Of a DNA stretch of 34,553 nt, positions 8,909 to 16,815 are shown piece by piece (the first letter of the stretch is position 1; every line of letters starts with the position of its first letter). The DNA is from Candidatus Kerfeldbacteria bacterium (GTDB taxonomy: Bacteria; Patescibacteriota; Patescibacteriia; SBBC01), in contig JACQKH010000038.1 of NCBI GenBank assembly GCA_016204585.1, forward strand, positions 1-34,553. The letters run 5' to 3'. Made by a program: the position numbers and the translations under genes. The notes beneath the pieces are model-generated. The model was not told the DNA's origin and did not search any database. It was given only the letters and a program-made list of their open reading frames with translations.

Positions 8909-9394
8909 ATGGCCAGGCCGAGAAAAAATCGAACCGGCGCTTCGCCGCGAACGCAGGCCGTCCCAGTCCGAGTGGTGAAATCCGGGCCAAGGCCGTCACG
9001 CCCAGCGGCCCTGGGAAAACCTGCCCTAGCCGGCAAACCACCGATGCGAGCTAGTCGACCGGAGGGAGACCGACGTTTACTGATGTGGAGCGGAGTGGCG
9101 ATCGTGACCATTTTTATTTTTATCGCGTGGCTAACCTTTCTGCCGGCGACCTGGTCGCGAGGATCAGGATCAGATTCTCTACTGGCGCGTTTACGAGTAC
9201 AGCTGACCGAGTTTTTTAAGAAAATTCAGCCGTTCCGACCGACCGCCAACCCAACGAATGCTGGAAATTCCGAAATTGATGAACTAAGAAATAACATTTT
9301 TCCTCCACTCGGCGACCAGCACTTCTCCACCACGCCGACAACAACGAATTTGAACGTATCTCAAACGACTAACGGAAATATCAGCGCGCCATGA
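8909..9394 (+). CDS. Hypothetical single-TM protein
   Basis: Basic N-terminus then hydrophobic segment [22 protein letters not shown]. Confidence 0.6.
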   Translation: MARPRKNRTGASPRTQAVPVRVVKSGPRPSRPAALGKPALAGKPPMRASRPEGDRRLLMWSGVAIVTIFIFIAWLTFLPATWSRGSGSDSLLARLRVQLTEFFKKIQPFRPTANPTNAGNSEIDELRNNIFPPLGDQHFSTTPTTTNLNVSQTTNGNISAP

Positions 9395-9411
9395 TCACAA
9401 AAGGCACCATG

Positions 9412-11883
9412 CCTAAGAAAATTCCTGAACGGCCGCCAGGCAACCAAATTGGCAAGGTTGAGCCGCGACCGATTGTGGTCGAGATGTCGCAGTCGTACCT
9501 CGACTACGCGATGTCCGTCATCATCGCCCGCGCGCTTCCCGATGTTCGCGACGGTCTAAAGCCGGTGACGCGGCGCATCCTCTACGCCATGTGGCAAAAC
9601 GGCATCCGATCGGGGGCCAAGCACCGCAAATCCGCCTACGTCGTAGGCGAGGTGCTCGGAAAATATCACCCCCACGGTGACATCCCGGTGTATGACGCAA
9701 TGGTTCGGATGGCCCAAGACTTTGCCATGCGTTACCCCCTGATTGACGGCCAAGGAAACTTCGGTTCGATGGATGGCGATGCGGCCGCCGCGATGCGATA
9801 TACGGAAGCTCGACTGGCGAGAATTTCCACCCAACTTCTTCAGGACATTGATCGGGACACGGTTGACTTTGTACCGAATTACGACAACACGCAGAAGGAA
9901 CCGAGCGTTCTTCCGGCCACACTCCCGAACCTTTTGGTCAACGGGACCGTCGGCATTGCCGTCGGCATGGCCACCAACATTCCGCCGCACAACCTCGGTG
10001 AAATCGCCGACGCCACGGTTCACTTGATTGACCATCCGAACGCCACGGTTGAAGATTTACTCCAGTTCGTAAAGGGACCGGATTTTCCCACCGGCGGTCA
10101 AATTTTCGATCAGTCAGCAATCAAGCAGGCCTACGCCACCGGCAAGGGTTCGATCACTATCCGCGCGGTGGCCGATATCGTCGAGCATAAAACCGGCGAT
10201 TTCCGTATCCTGGTAACGGAAATTCCTTATCAGGTGAATAAAGCCCAGTTGGTGGCGCACATTGCCGAGCTCGTTCACGAAAAAAGGCTCGAGGGAATTA
10301 AAGACCTGCGGGATGAATCGGACAAGAGCGGCGCACGCATCGTCATCGAACTCAAGCGCGATGCCTATCCGAAGAAGGTGCTGAACCGTTTGTTTTCCCT
10401 GACCCAACTTCAGGAAACCTTCCACGTTAATATGCTGGCGATCGTGGACGGCATTCAACCGCGCGTGCTGACCTTGAAAATGGTGCTCGAGGAATATCTG
10501 AAACACCGTCAGGCAGTGGTCAAGCGTCGGACGCAGCACGATTTGAACATGGCCAAGGACCGCGCCCACATCCTCGAGGGTTTGCGCGTCGCGCTTCTGC
10601 ACATTGACGCGGTCATCAAGACCATTAAGGCTTCAGCCGACAAGGATCAGGCGAAGGTAAATCTCATTAAGCGGTTCAAACTGACGGAACGGCAAGCCAC
10701 GGCCATCCTAGAAATGAAGCTCCAACAACTGGCAAATCTGGAACGCCTTAAAATTGAGCAAGAGTATAAGGAAAAGAAAGCGTTGATCGCCGAGCTGGAG
10801 TCCATACTGGCTTCGTCGAAGAAGCTTCTCGGCGTGATTCGGAAGGAATTAACCGATCTCCGCGCGACCCACGCCGATGACCGCCGGACCAAGGTGTTTG
10901 CGAATCCGGTCGGTGAGTTTACGCAGGAAGACCTCATTCCGAACGAGCCGGCCATTGTTTTCATCACCCGTGACGGTTATATCAAGCGCCTCTCGCCCGA
11001 GCTTTTCAAGACGCAGGGCCGCGGCGGCAAAGGCGTGATTGGACTGACGACGAAGGAAGAAGACGCAGTCAGCCACTTCCTATCCACCACCACGCATGCG
11101 GACATTCTTTTATTCACCAACCGCGGCCGCGTCTTTCAACTCAAGGCCTACGACATTCCAGCCGCTTCCCGGACGGCCAAAGGCCAAGCCATCGTTAATT
11201 TTCTCCAACTCCCTCAACCGGAGAAGGTCAACGTCGTTCTGTCCACTACCGACCTGAAGCCGTATAAGCATTTGGTGATGGTGACGAAGAACGGCGTCAT
11301 TAAGAAAGTTGATATTGAAGCTTTCAAGAATGTCCGCCGTTCAGGTTTGATTGCCATTAAACTCCGACCGGCTGACCAGCTCCGGTGGGTGAAACCCTCG
11401 ACCGGCAAGGATGACGTGGTGTTGGTAACGGCCAACGGTCAGTCCATACGTTTTCGCGAAGCAGCCGTCCGCGAGATGGGGCGGAACGCGGCCGGCGTGC
11501 GCGGCATGAAGCTGAAGGCTAATGATGAGATTAGCGGCATGGATCTCGTGCATGAGGGAAGAGCCGAGACCGGCGAGCAGATCCTGGTGGTCATGGCGAA
11601 CGGGTTCGGCAAGCGCACGCCCTTAAAGCAGTACAAAGTTCAGGGCCGCGGCGGCACGGGAATTAGAACAGCCAAGACAACCGAGAAGACCGGAAAAGTC
11701 GTAGCGGCTTTCATCGTTAACGCCCGGCTTGAGCAGAACGACATTATCGTGATTTCCGGCAAAGGCCAGGTCATTCGCCTGCCGCTCAAATCCGTATCGG
11801 TGCTCGGCCGCGATACCCAGGGCGTGCGGGTGATGCGGTTCAGTGAGAGCGGCGATAAGGTGGCGTCAGTGACATTTGTGTAG
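9412..11883 (+). CDS. gyrA: DNA gyrase subunit A
   Basis: [45 protein letters not shown] (catalytic Tyr), GyrA box QGRGGKG, CTD blades. Start could be 9391 or 9412. Confidence 0.96.
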   Translation, partial: PKKIPERPPGNQIGKVEPRPIVVEMSQSYLDYAMSVIIARALPDVRDGLKPVTRRILYAMWQNGIRSGAKHRKSAYVVGEVLGKYHPHGDIPVYDAMVRMAQDFAMRYPLIDGQGNFGSMDGDAAAAMRYTEARLARISTQLLQDIDRDTVDFVPNYDNTQKEPSVLPATLPNLLVNGTVGIAVGMATNIPPHNLGEIADATVHLIDHPNATVEDLLQFVKGPDFPTGGQIFDQSAIKQAYATGKGSITIRAVADIVEHKTGDFRILVTEIPYQVNKAQLVAHIAELVHEKRLEGIKDLRDESDKSGARIVIELKRDAYPKKVLNRLFSLTQLQETFHVNMLAIVDGIQPRVLTLKMVLEEYLKHRQAVVKRRTQHDLNMAKDRAHILEGLRVALLHIDAVIKTIKASADKDQAKVNLIKRFKLTERQATAILEMKLQQLANLERLKIEQEYKEKKALIAELESILASSKKLLGVIRKELTDLRATHADDRRTKVFANPVGEFTQEDLIPNEPAIVFITRDGYIKRLSPELFKTQGRGGKGVIGLTTKEEDAVSHFLSTTTHADILLFTNRGRVFQLKAYDIPAASRTAKGQAIVNFLQLPQPEKVNVVLSTTDLKPYKHLVMVTKNGVIKKVDIEAFKNVRRSGLIAIKLRPADQLRWVKPSTGKDDVVLVTANGQSIRFREAAVREMGRNAAGVRGMKLKANDEISGMDLVHEGRAETGEQILVVMANGFGKRTPLKQYKVQGRGGTGIRTAKTTEKTGKVVAAFIVNARLEQNDIIVISGKGQVIRLPLKSVSVLGRDTQGVRVMRFSESGDKVASVTFV

Positions 11884-11934
11884 GGCTTTACCACCCTCCT
11901 TGCAGCTCAAAATAAAGAAGCGCATACTGTATCC

Positions 11935-12114
11935 ATGGACACACCATCACAAAATCCAGGTGGTTACGGCAAACGCCCGCTCTGGCAGTGGATCGTGATC
12001 TACCTCGTTATTGGCGGAATTATTTACGGGGCGATTTACTATTTCGCCATTGCCAAGAAAGGCGGCTACGGCACCGATAGCGGAAATGCGAGTACCAGCG
12101 GCAGCCCGTACTAA
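11935..12114 (+). CDS. Small single-TM protein (59 aa), below the ORF-track cutoff
   Basis: MDTPSQNPGGYGKRPLWQWIVIYLVIGGIIYGAIYYFAIAKKGGYGTDSGNASTSGSPY*. Confidence 0.7.
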   Translation: MDTPSQNPGGYGKRPLWQWIVIYLVIGGIIYGAIYYFAIAKKGGYGTDSGNASTSGSPY

Positions 12115-12159
12115 AGATAAGGATTTCGTTGTCTAGTTCTCGGGTGTGATACTTGTGTA

Positions 12160-12246
12160 ATCCTCACCCGACCTCTCCTTGAAAAGGAGAGGAGTTTGCT
12201 TATATTATTTCTCTCCTCGAAAGCGACGAGAGGACAGGTGAGGAGC
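12160..12246. repeat. Nested REP-like hairpin repeat
   Basis: Outer tcctcacc...ggtgagga; inner cctctcc ttgaaaa ggagagg and ctctcctcg aaag cgacgagag. Confidence 0.6.
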
Positions 12247-12261
12247 GATAGAGAATGAAGC

Positions 12262-12294
12262 AACCCCAGGTCCTCCTTAAGTCCTGGGGTTTTG
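12262..12294 (+). terminator. Rho-independent terminator after gyrA region
   Basis: aaccccagg tcctccttaagt cctggggttttg. Confidence 0.8.
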
Positions 12295-12339
12295 TGCTGC
12301 GTGTTGCTTAACAGAGCATGGTAATGGGTGAAGGTGCGA

Positions 12340-12822
12340 TTAAATTTTCCGGTCGGTCGTGACGGTACCGTTGACGAGCACGTCGCAGTTCCTCGCCTGC
12401 CACCGCCTGAGCCGGCCGCTTCCGTCGGAAGTGATCCGAACCAATAGAGTCAGTCGTCGAGCGCCGTTCGAGATCCATCGGCGGATCCCCACGAGCATTC
12501 CCTGCTCGTCCTGGTAGCGGGTCTTGATCCGGCGGGTCAAGATGCTTTTCTGGCCGATCGCCCGGACCGCGGTCGAGTACGGCAGCGACCTCATGAGCGT
12601 GCAGTCGTGCGCCGGAAGTTCAAACTTCGGCTTCGGCGGCTTGTCGTCGCGAAAGTGGCGCTGGAAGTAAACAACCCGAACCTTGATCCACGGTACGACC
12701 GCCTTACTCGCCCAGTGTTCCATGCGTCGCTCGGAAACACTTCTCACGACCGCGAATCCGGTGCCGTCGCAGGGAATCCTGACGACATCGCCGACGCGAA
12801 TTGCACGATTCTTGGGCAACAT
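12340..12822 (-). CDS. Hypothetical protein, possible KOW/SH3-like N-terminal segment
   Basis: 160 aa; SD aaggaggg upstream of ATG; IRVGDVVRIPCDGTGFAVVRSV. Confidence 0.7.
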   Translation of the reverse strand: MLPKNRAIRVGDVVRIPCDGTGFAVVRSVSERRMEHWASKAVVPWIKVRVVYFQRHFRDDKPPKPKFELPAHDCTLMRSLPYSTAVRAIGQKSILTRRIKTRYQDEQGMLVGIRRWISNGARRLTLLVRITSDGSGRLRRWQARNCDVLVNGTVTTDRKI

Positions 12823-12827
12823 GGTTC

Positions 12828-12926
12828 CCTCCTTAGTCTTCCAGCCAGCATTGGTCGAGTCGCCAGTGCTCCTCGACGATTCCTCGGCTGGTCATGACGT
12901 TGACCACGGCATAGCGGTGCGGCCGG
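12828..12926 (-). repeat. Copy 1 of 99-bp direct repeat
   Basis: 97/99 identical to 13391-13489. Confidence 0.95.
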
Positions 12927-13386
12927 GCATGTAGTTGCTGCCGTGAAGTTGAACGGTCTGGCGTAGCCGATTGATCTCCCGTAGTGATTCGCCGAGGATT
13001 TTCTGATTCGGGCGACCGTCATTGACGATGACGATACCGGTGATCGGGATGGCCCGGCCCATCTTCCACTGCCTCCATCCCTTGGTCACGAACATGTACC
13101 TGAATCGCTCGGAGCTCTTGACCTGGATGAACAGATCGCCGACGTCGGTTTTGACCACGACGTCGATGCCCTGGATGTCCTGCTCTTCGCTGGCCAGTTC
13201 GACGTTGTGCATCCACGGCGGATGGTGCTTGGCGTGATTAAGGTAGTCCCTAAGCAGTTCGACCAGCCGCACCTCTCGCCTTCGCCCTACCTCGGCTCTT
13301 GCCTGATGCATTAACTGGTCGTTTCGGCCGAGGCTCGCCACTCCTCGTTCCCAGTGTCGCAATGGTCGATTGCTGCCTTTCATCAC
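12892..13386 (-). CDS. PD-(D/E)XK-like nuclease-fold protein (tentative)
   Basis: GIDVVVKTDVGDLFIQVKSSERFRYMFVTKG resembles the D...(E/Q)xK core; SD aaggagg before GTG/ATG. Confidence 0.6.
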   Translation of the reverse strand: MMKGSNRPLRHWERGVASLGRNDQLMHQARAEVGRRREVRLVELLRDYLNHAKHHPPWMHNVELASEEQDIQGIDVVVKTDVGDLFIQVKSSERFRYMFVTKGWRQWKMGRAIPITGIVIVNDGRPNQKILGESLREINRLRQTVQLHGSNYMPGRTAMPWSTS

Positions 13387-13390
13387 GATG

Positions 13391-13489
13391 CCTCCTTAGT
13401 CTGCCAGCCGGCATTGGTCGAGTCGCCAGTGCTCCTCGACGATTCCTCGGCTGGTCATGACGTTGACCACGGCATAGCGGTGCGGCCGG
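13391..13489 (-). repeat. Copy 2 of 99-bp direct repeat (3' end of the 13396-13593 gene plus its downstream SD)
   Basis: 97/99 identical to 12828-12926. Confidence 0.95.
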
Positions 13490-13593
13490 CCGCCGGCTTT
13501 CTTGGTGATGAACGTCTTGATGCTGCCAGTGCGTCTAGGATTGTCGACCCGATAGATGCGGTCGCCGATACGCAGCGTGACGGTCTGGATCAT
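13396..13593 (-). CDS. Small hypothetical protein (65 aa)
   Basis: SD gggagg upstream of ATG; coupled to the flanking small ORFs. Confidence 0.65.
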   Translation of the reverse strand: MIQTVTLRIGDRIYRVDNPRRTGSIKTFITKKAGGRPHRYAVVNVMTSRGIVEEHWRLDQCRLAD

Positions 13594-13961
13594 GTTTCCT
13601 CCCTCGGCGGCTCGTTGGTGGTTGTCGGTTGCGATTGTGAACGCGGTTGCGAGACGGCATGGTAGGCGCGAACGGCTTCATCGGTTTCGCTGCGCGCGAA
13701 TCGGCGAAGGCGGCGCATAAACCGACCGAACCCGCGGAGTAAGACCCACGGGTTGTCGGCAATCTCCCTGAGCCGGTCGTAGCTGACCCGGAACCGCGGC
13801 TCGTTGCCCCGAAGGATTACTTCTTGTTCGTGCCAGAAGCGGCAATAGAAAATACGCGTGGCCAATAAAAGCCGTCTGACTTTCAAGTAGCTACTCTGCC
13901 ATTGTTTTCGCTCCCTGATTGACGGCGGTTTTCTACCTGAAGCACCTTCGTGTGTGTGCAT
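13590..13961 (-). CDS. Hypothetical basic protein (123 aa)
   Basis: SD gaggtg before ATG; ATGA-type overlap with the next gene. Confidence 0.6.
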   Translation of the reverse strand: MHTHEGASGRKPPSIRERKQWQSSYLKVRRLLLATRIFYCRFWHEQEVILRGNEPRFRVSYDRLREIADNPWVLLRGFGRFMRRLRRFARSETDEAVRAYHAVSQPRSQSQPTTTNEPPREET

Positions 13962-13998
13962 TTTTTTAGCACCTCAACGCCGAACTATGGCGGATTGA

Positions 13999-14076
13999 CC
14001 CCGTTAGAGAGTCCCTTTGATGACTCTCTTTTGGTAGATGAGCGTTCGTGGTTTTTCATGCGGCTCTCTAACGGGA
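13999..14076. mobile_element. MITE-like element, family A copy 1 (78 bp)
   Basis: ccccgttagagag...ctctctaacggga; about 76/78 identical to 24707-24784; flanked by attga direct repeats. Confidence 0.8.
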
Positions 14077-14142
14077 TTGATTGTCAACGAAGCAACAAGC
14101 GAACGAATAGAAACGAGCGCATGGTAGCAGTGGCTGCTGGCC

Positions 14143-14171
14143 TTGTCAAACTTGGTCATTTCCGCTATAAT
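14143..14171 (+). promoter_or_regulatory. rpmF promoter TTGTCA-17-TATAAT
   Basis: ttgtca aacttggtcatttccgc tataat. Confidence 0.8.
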
Positions 14172-14201
14172 GGCAGTTGTAATTGGTGTTATTTACAACC
14201 C

Positions 14202-14447
14202 ATGGGTCTTCCTTCAAAACGCCGAACCAAGCAAAGCAAGCGCGAACGGGCATCGCACTTCGCCCTGGTGGAGACGAGTCTTACGACCTGCAGCCATTGC
14301 AAGCGTAAGATTCTTCCCCACCGCGTCTGTCCCCACTGCGGTTACTACCGAGGGCGGGAGGTTTTGAAATTGGAAACCATCCTCGGAAAAAAAACGCAGC
14401 GTCGGGCTGAAGAAAAGAAAGCGAAAACATCCGAGCATCATCACTAG
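14202..14447 (+). CDS. rpmF: 50S ribosomal protein L32
   Basis: MGLPSKRRTKQSKRERASH, zinc ribbon CSHCKRKILPHRVCPHCGYYRGREV. Confidence 0.95.
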   Translation: MGLPSKRRTKQSKRERASHFALVETSLTTCSHCKRKILPHRVCPHCGYYRGREVLKLETILGKKTQRRAEEKKAKTSEHHH

Positions 14448-14469
14448 TTTTGAAGAACGGGACTTTGCT

Positions 14470-14592
14470 ATGTCTAACCGCCGCTTCGCTCCGATCATCC
14501 TCCTTGCACATACCGGGATCGCTCATGATGGCGCCAAGGCCTCAGTAATCGTCGAACAGCACCTGACACGATGGAGCCGAAAGCATGTCTAA
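14470..14592 (+). CDS. Candidate 40-aa ORF translationally coupled to nusB
   Basis: [40 protein letters not shown], overlapping the nusB start as ATGTCTAA. Confidence 0.35.
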   Translation: MSNRRFAPIILLAHTGIAHDGAKASVIVEQHLTRWSRKHV

Positions 14593-15034
14593 CCGACACT
14601 TGGCGCGCACCGTCGCCATGCAGACGCTCTACGAATGGGATTTCAACGATCGTAAGCAGAACCTGGCGGAGCTGCTAAAGCACAACCTAAAAGAATTCGC
14701 GCCGGATTTCAACGACGGCGGTTTTTCCGAGCGGATCGTCAAGGGCGTCGAGCAGAATCAAGCGGAGATTGACAAGGTCGTTGAGCGCTACGCGCCGGAA
14801 TGGCCGATCCAACAAATCACCATCGTTGATCGAAACATCTTACGCATCGGCGTGTTCGAGCTGAAGTTCGTCAAGGACATTCCCCCGAAAGTCGCGATCA
14901 ATGAGGCGATTGAACTGGCCAAGTCCTTCGGTGGAGAATCGTCCGGCCGCTTCGTCAACGGTGTGCTGGGAGCGGTTTACAAGGATATGGGCGGACTGCC
15001 GCCAGCGAAAGAACGCGGCTCGGTAGCTCGTTAG
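14585..15034 (+). CDS. nusB: Transcription antitermination factor NusB
   Basis: [18 protein letters not shown]...[50 protein letters not shown]. Confidence 0.96.
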   Translation: MSNRHLARTVAMQTLYEWDFNDRKQNLAELLKHNLKEFAPDFNDGGFSERIVKGVEQNQAEIDKVVERYAPEWPIQQITIVDRNILRIGVFELKFVKDIPPKVAINEAIELAKSFGGESSGRFVNGVLGAVYKDMGGLPPAKERGSVAR

Positions 15035-15146
15035 CCCCGTACTACAACGAAATGGAAACTGCCACACCATTCAAGGTTCGCCAAAGAAGAGCTCGCTCCG
15101 CCTTCGGTCGGGGATGTGTCGTTGTAGTACGGGGTTAGCTCGTTAG
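15024..15146. mobile_element. MITE-like element: 16-bp perfect TIRs and 11-bp flanking direct repeats
   Basis: TIR ccccgtactacaacga (15035-15050) / tcgttgtagtacgggg (15119-15134); tagctcgttag at 15024-15034 and 15136-15146. Confidence 0.85.
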
Positions 15147-15192
15147 AAGTTTAGCAGGAAGTGCTTGTGAACGGTTTTGTTTCACCATTGTT

Positions 15193-15471
15193 ATGAAAAA
15201 TTTCAAGGAATTGAGAGTTTGGCAGAAATCCATTAAACTCGTCACGCAAGTTTATGAAATTACCAAGCGATTCCCAGATGATGAGAAGTATGGATTAGTT
15301 ATTCAAATGCGAAGGTCGGCGGTATCGATTCCTTCAAATATCGCTGAAGGTCATATGCGCACGACGAACAAGGACTTCAAACAATTTTTGTCCATAGCTC
15401 GTGGATCATGTGCCGAACTCGAAACACAAGTGGTGATTGCCGCTGAACTTGGATACACCACCGAACTTTAA
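15193..15471 (+). CDS. Four-helix-bundle protein (23S rRNA IVS / avd-like family), apparently truncated at the C-terminus
   Basis: FKELRVWQKSIKLVTQVYEITKRFPDDEKYGLVIQMRRSAVSIPSNIAEGHMRTTNKDFKQFLSIARGSCAELETQV. Confidence 0.9.
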   Translation: MKNFKELRVWQKSIKLVTQVYEITKRFPDDEKYGLVIQMRRSAVSIPSNIAEGHMRTTNKDFKQFLSIARGSCAELETQVVIAAELGYTTEL

Positions 15472-15507
15472 CCTCAACAAGCTAACGAGCCAACAAGCTC
15501 ATCACAC

Positions 15508-16209
15508 ATGCCCGACCTAACTGTCTACGAACAACTCGAATCGGACCTCGGTTTTAAATTCGCCAACCGCGATCTCCTCATTCAGGCCTTCACCCACCGA
15601 TCGTACTTGAATGAAAACCCCGGTCATCGGATCGGTCACAATGAACGCTTGGAGTTCCTGGGCGACGCGGTGCTCGAGCTGGTCGTGACCGAACATCTAT
15701 ACCACAACTTTCCGAATCCGGAGGGAGAGCTGACAAATCTCCGGGCCAGCCTGGTCAACGCCAAAACTCTCGGCGACATCGCCTTGGCGCTTAATTTCGA
15801 TAACTACCTTTTGCTCTCGCGCGGGGAAGCTAAGGACGCGAACTCCAAGGCCCGCCATTCCATCCTGGCCAACTCGGTGGAAGCACTAATCGGCGCGCTT
15901 TACCTCGATCAAGGACTGACGGCCGCCAAGAAGTTCATCGATTCTCAGGTCCTGACCAAACTGCCGGAAATTCTGGCCAAACAGGCCTACCGAGATCCGA
16001 AGAGCACCTTTCAGGAAATGGCCCAGAAGTACTCGAACATTACGCCGTCGTATAAGGTCTTGGCTGAGTGGGGGCCGGATCATGATAAGCATTTCCGGGT
16101 GGCGGTCAACCTCGAGACCGAGGAAATCGCCGTCGGCGAAGGACCGTCAAAGCAAGAAGCGCAAGTGGCCGCCGCGACCAACGCGCTCCGGGCGAAGGGA
16201 TGGGAATGA
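15508..16209 (+). CDS. rnc: Ribonuclease III
   Basis: NERLEFLGDAVLELVVTEHLY, ANSVEALIGALYLDQG, C-terminal dsRBD. Confidence 0.97.
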   Translation: MPDLTVYEQLESDLGFKFANRDLLIQAFTHRSYLNENPGHRIGHNERLEFLGDAVLELVVTEHLYHNFPNPEGELTNLRASLVNAKTLGDIALALNFDNYLLLSRGEAKDANSKARHSILANSVEALIGALYLDQGLTAAKKFIDSQVLTKLPEILAKQAYRDPKSTFQEMAQKYSNITPSYKVLAEWGPDHDKHFRVAVNLETEEIAVGEGPSKQEAQVAAATNALRAKGWE

Positions 16210-16288
16210 TCCCGTTAGAAAGTCAGCTTTCAACATTGATCAGAATCGGATTCACCTCAATACTTAGTGTGCTATCTTTCTAACGGGA
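16210..16288. mobile_element. MITE-like element, family A diverged copy between rnc and the next gene
   Basis: tcccgttagaaag (16210-16222) / ctttctaacggga (16276-16288), flanked by atga. Confidence 0.75.
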
Positions 16289-16803
16289 TGATCACCCTGC
16301 CAAACGTCCCGAGTCTATTAACCTCCACGGTTTTCCTGGCGACTTTTGCGGTGATGCTGGTGGGTCTGATCAGCATCGTTATTCCTTTTCTTCCATCCAT
16401 TCCGGTGATCTGGCTGGGCATTTTCCTTTACGGGGTGGGGACGAACTTTGCCGTGGTTGATGCTAATTTCATGCTTCTGATATCCCTGCTGGCCTTTGCC
16501 ACGGTGTTCTTGGATTACACCACTACGGTCTGGGGCCTGAAGAAGTACCGCGGCTCTTTTTGGGGCATCGTGGGGGCGGCGCTCGGCGGCTTTGTCGGTT
16601 CGATCTGGGGGATCTTCGGCGCATTCGTTATCGGACCGATTTTCGGGTCAATTGTTTTTGAAATGCTGCGGGGACGCGACAACGTCTACGGCGTGGAGAC
16701 TGAAAGATTCACCATTGTCGGATTCATCGGCGGCACGATCGTTAAGTTTTCGGTTGGCGTGGCCATGATCGGCTTGTTTTTGTGGAAGCTCATTTCCGGT
16801 TAG
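16288..16803 (+). CDS. DUF456-like membrane protein
   Basis: MITLPNVPSLLTSTVFLATFAVMLVGLISIVIPFLPSIPVIWLGIFLYG...; glycine-rich TM helices. Confidence 0.75.
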   Translation: MITLPNVPSLLTSTVFLATFAVMLVGLISIVIPFLPSIPVIWLGIFLYGVGTNFAVVDANFMLLISLLAFATVFLDYTTTVWGLKKYRGSFWGIVGAALGGFVGSIWGIFGAFVIGPIFGSIVFEMLRGRDNVYGVETERFTIVGFIGGTIVKFSVGVAMIGLFLWKLISG

Positions 16804-16815
16804 GGCGGTCGAACC

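Noticed and set aside
12340-13961. Toxin-antitoxin or restriction-modification system
   Set aside because: One ORF resembles a PD-(D/E)XK fold, but no methyltransferase, antitoxin or HTH partner could be recognised.
13950-14201. N-terminal extension of the L32 ORF from 13950
   Set aside because: It reads through a MITE-like element and the rpmF promoter; the L32 start is MGLPSKRRTKQ at 14202.
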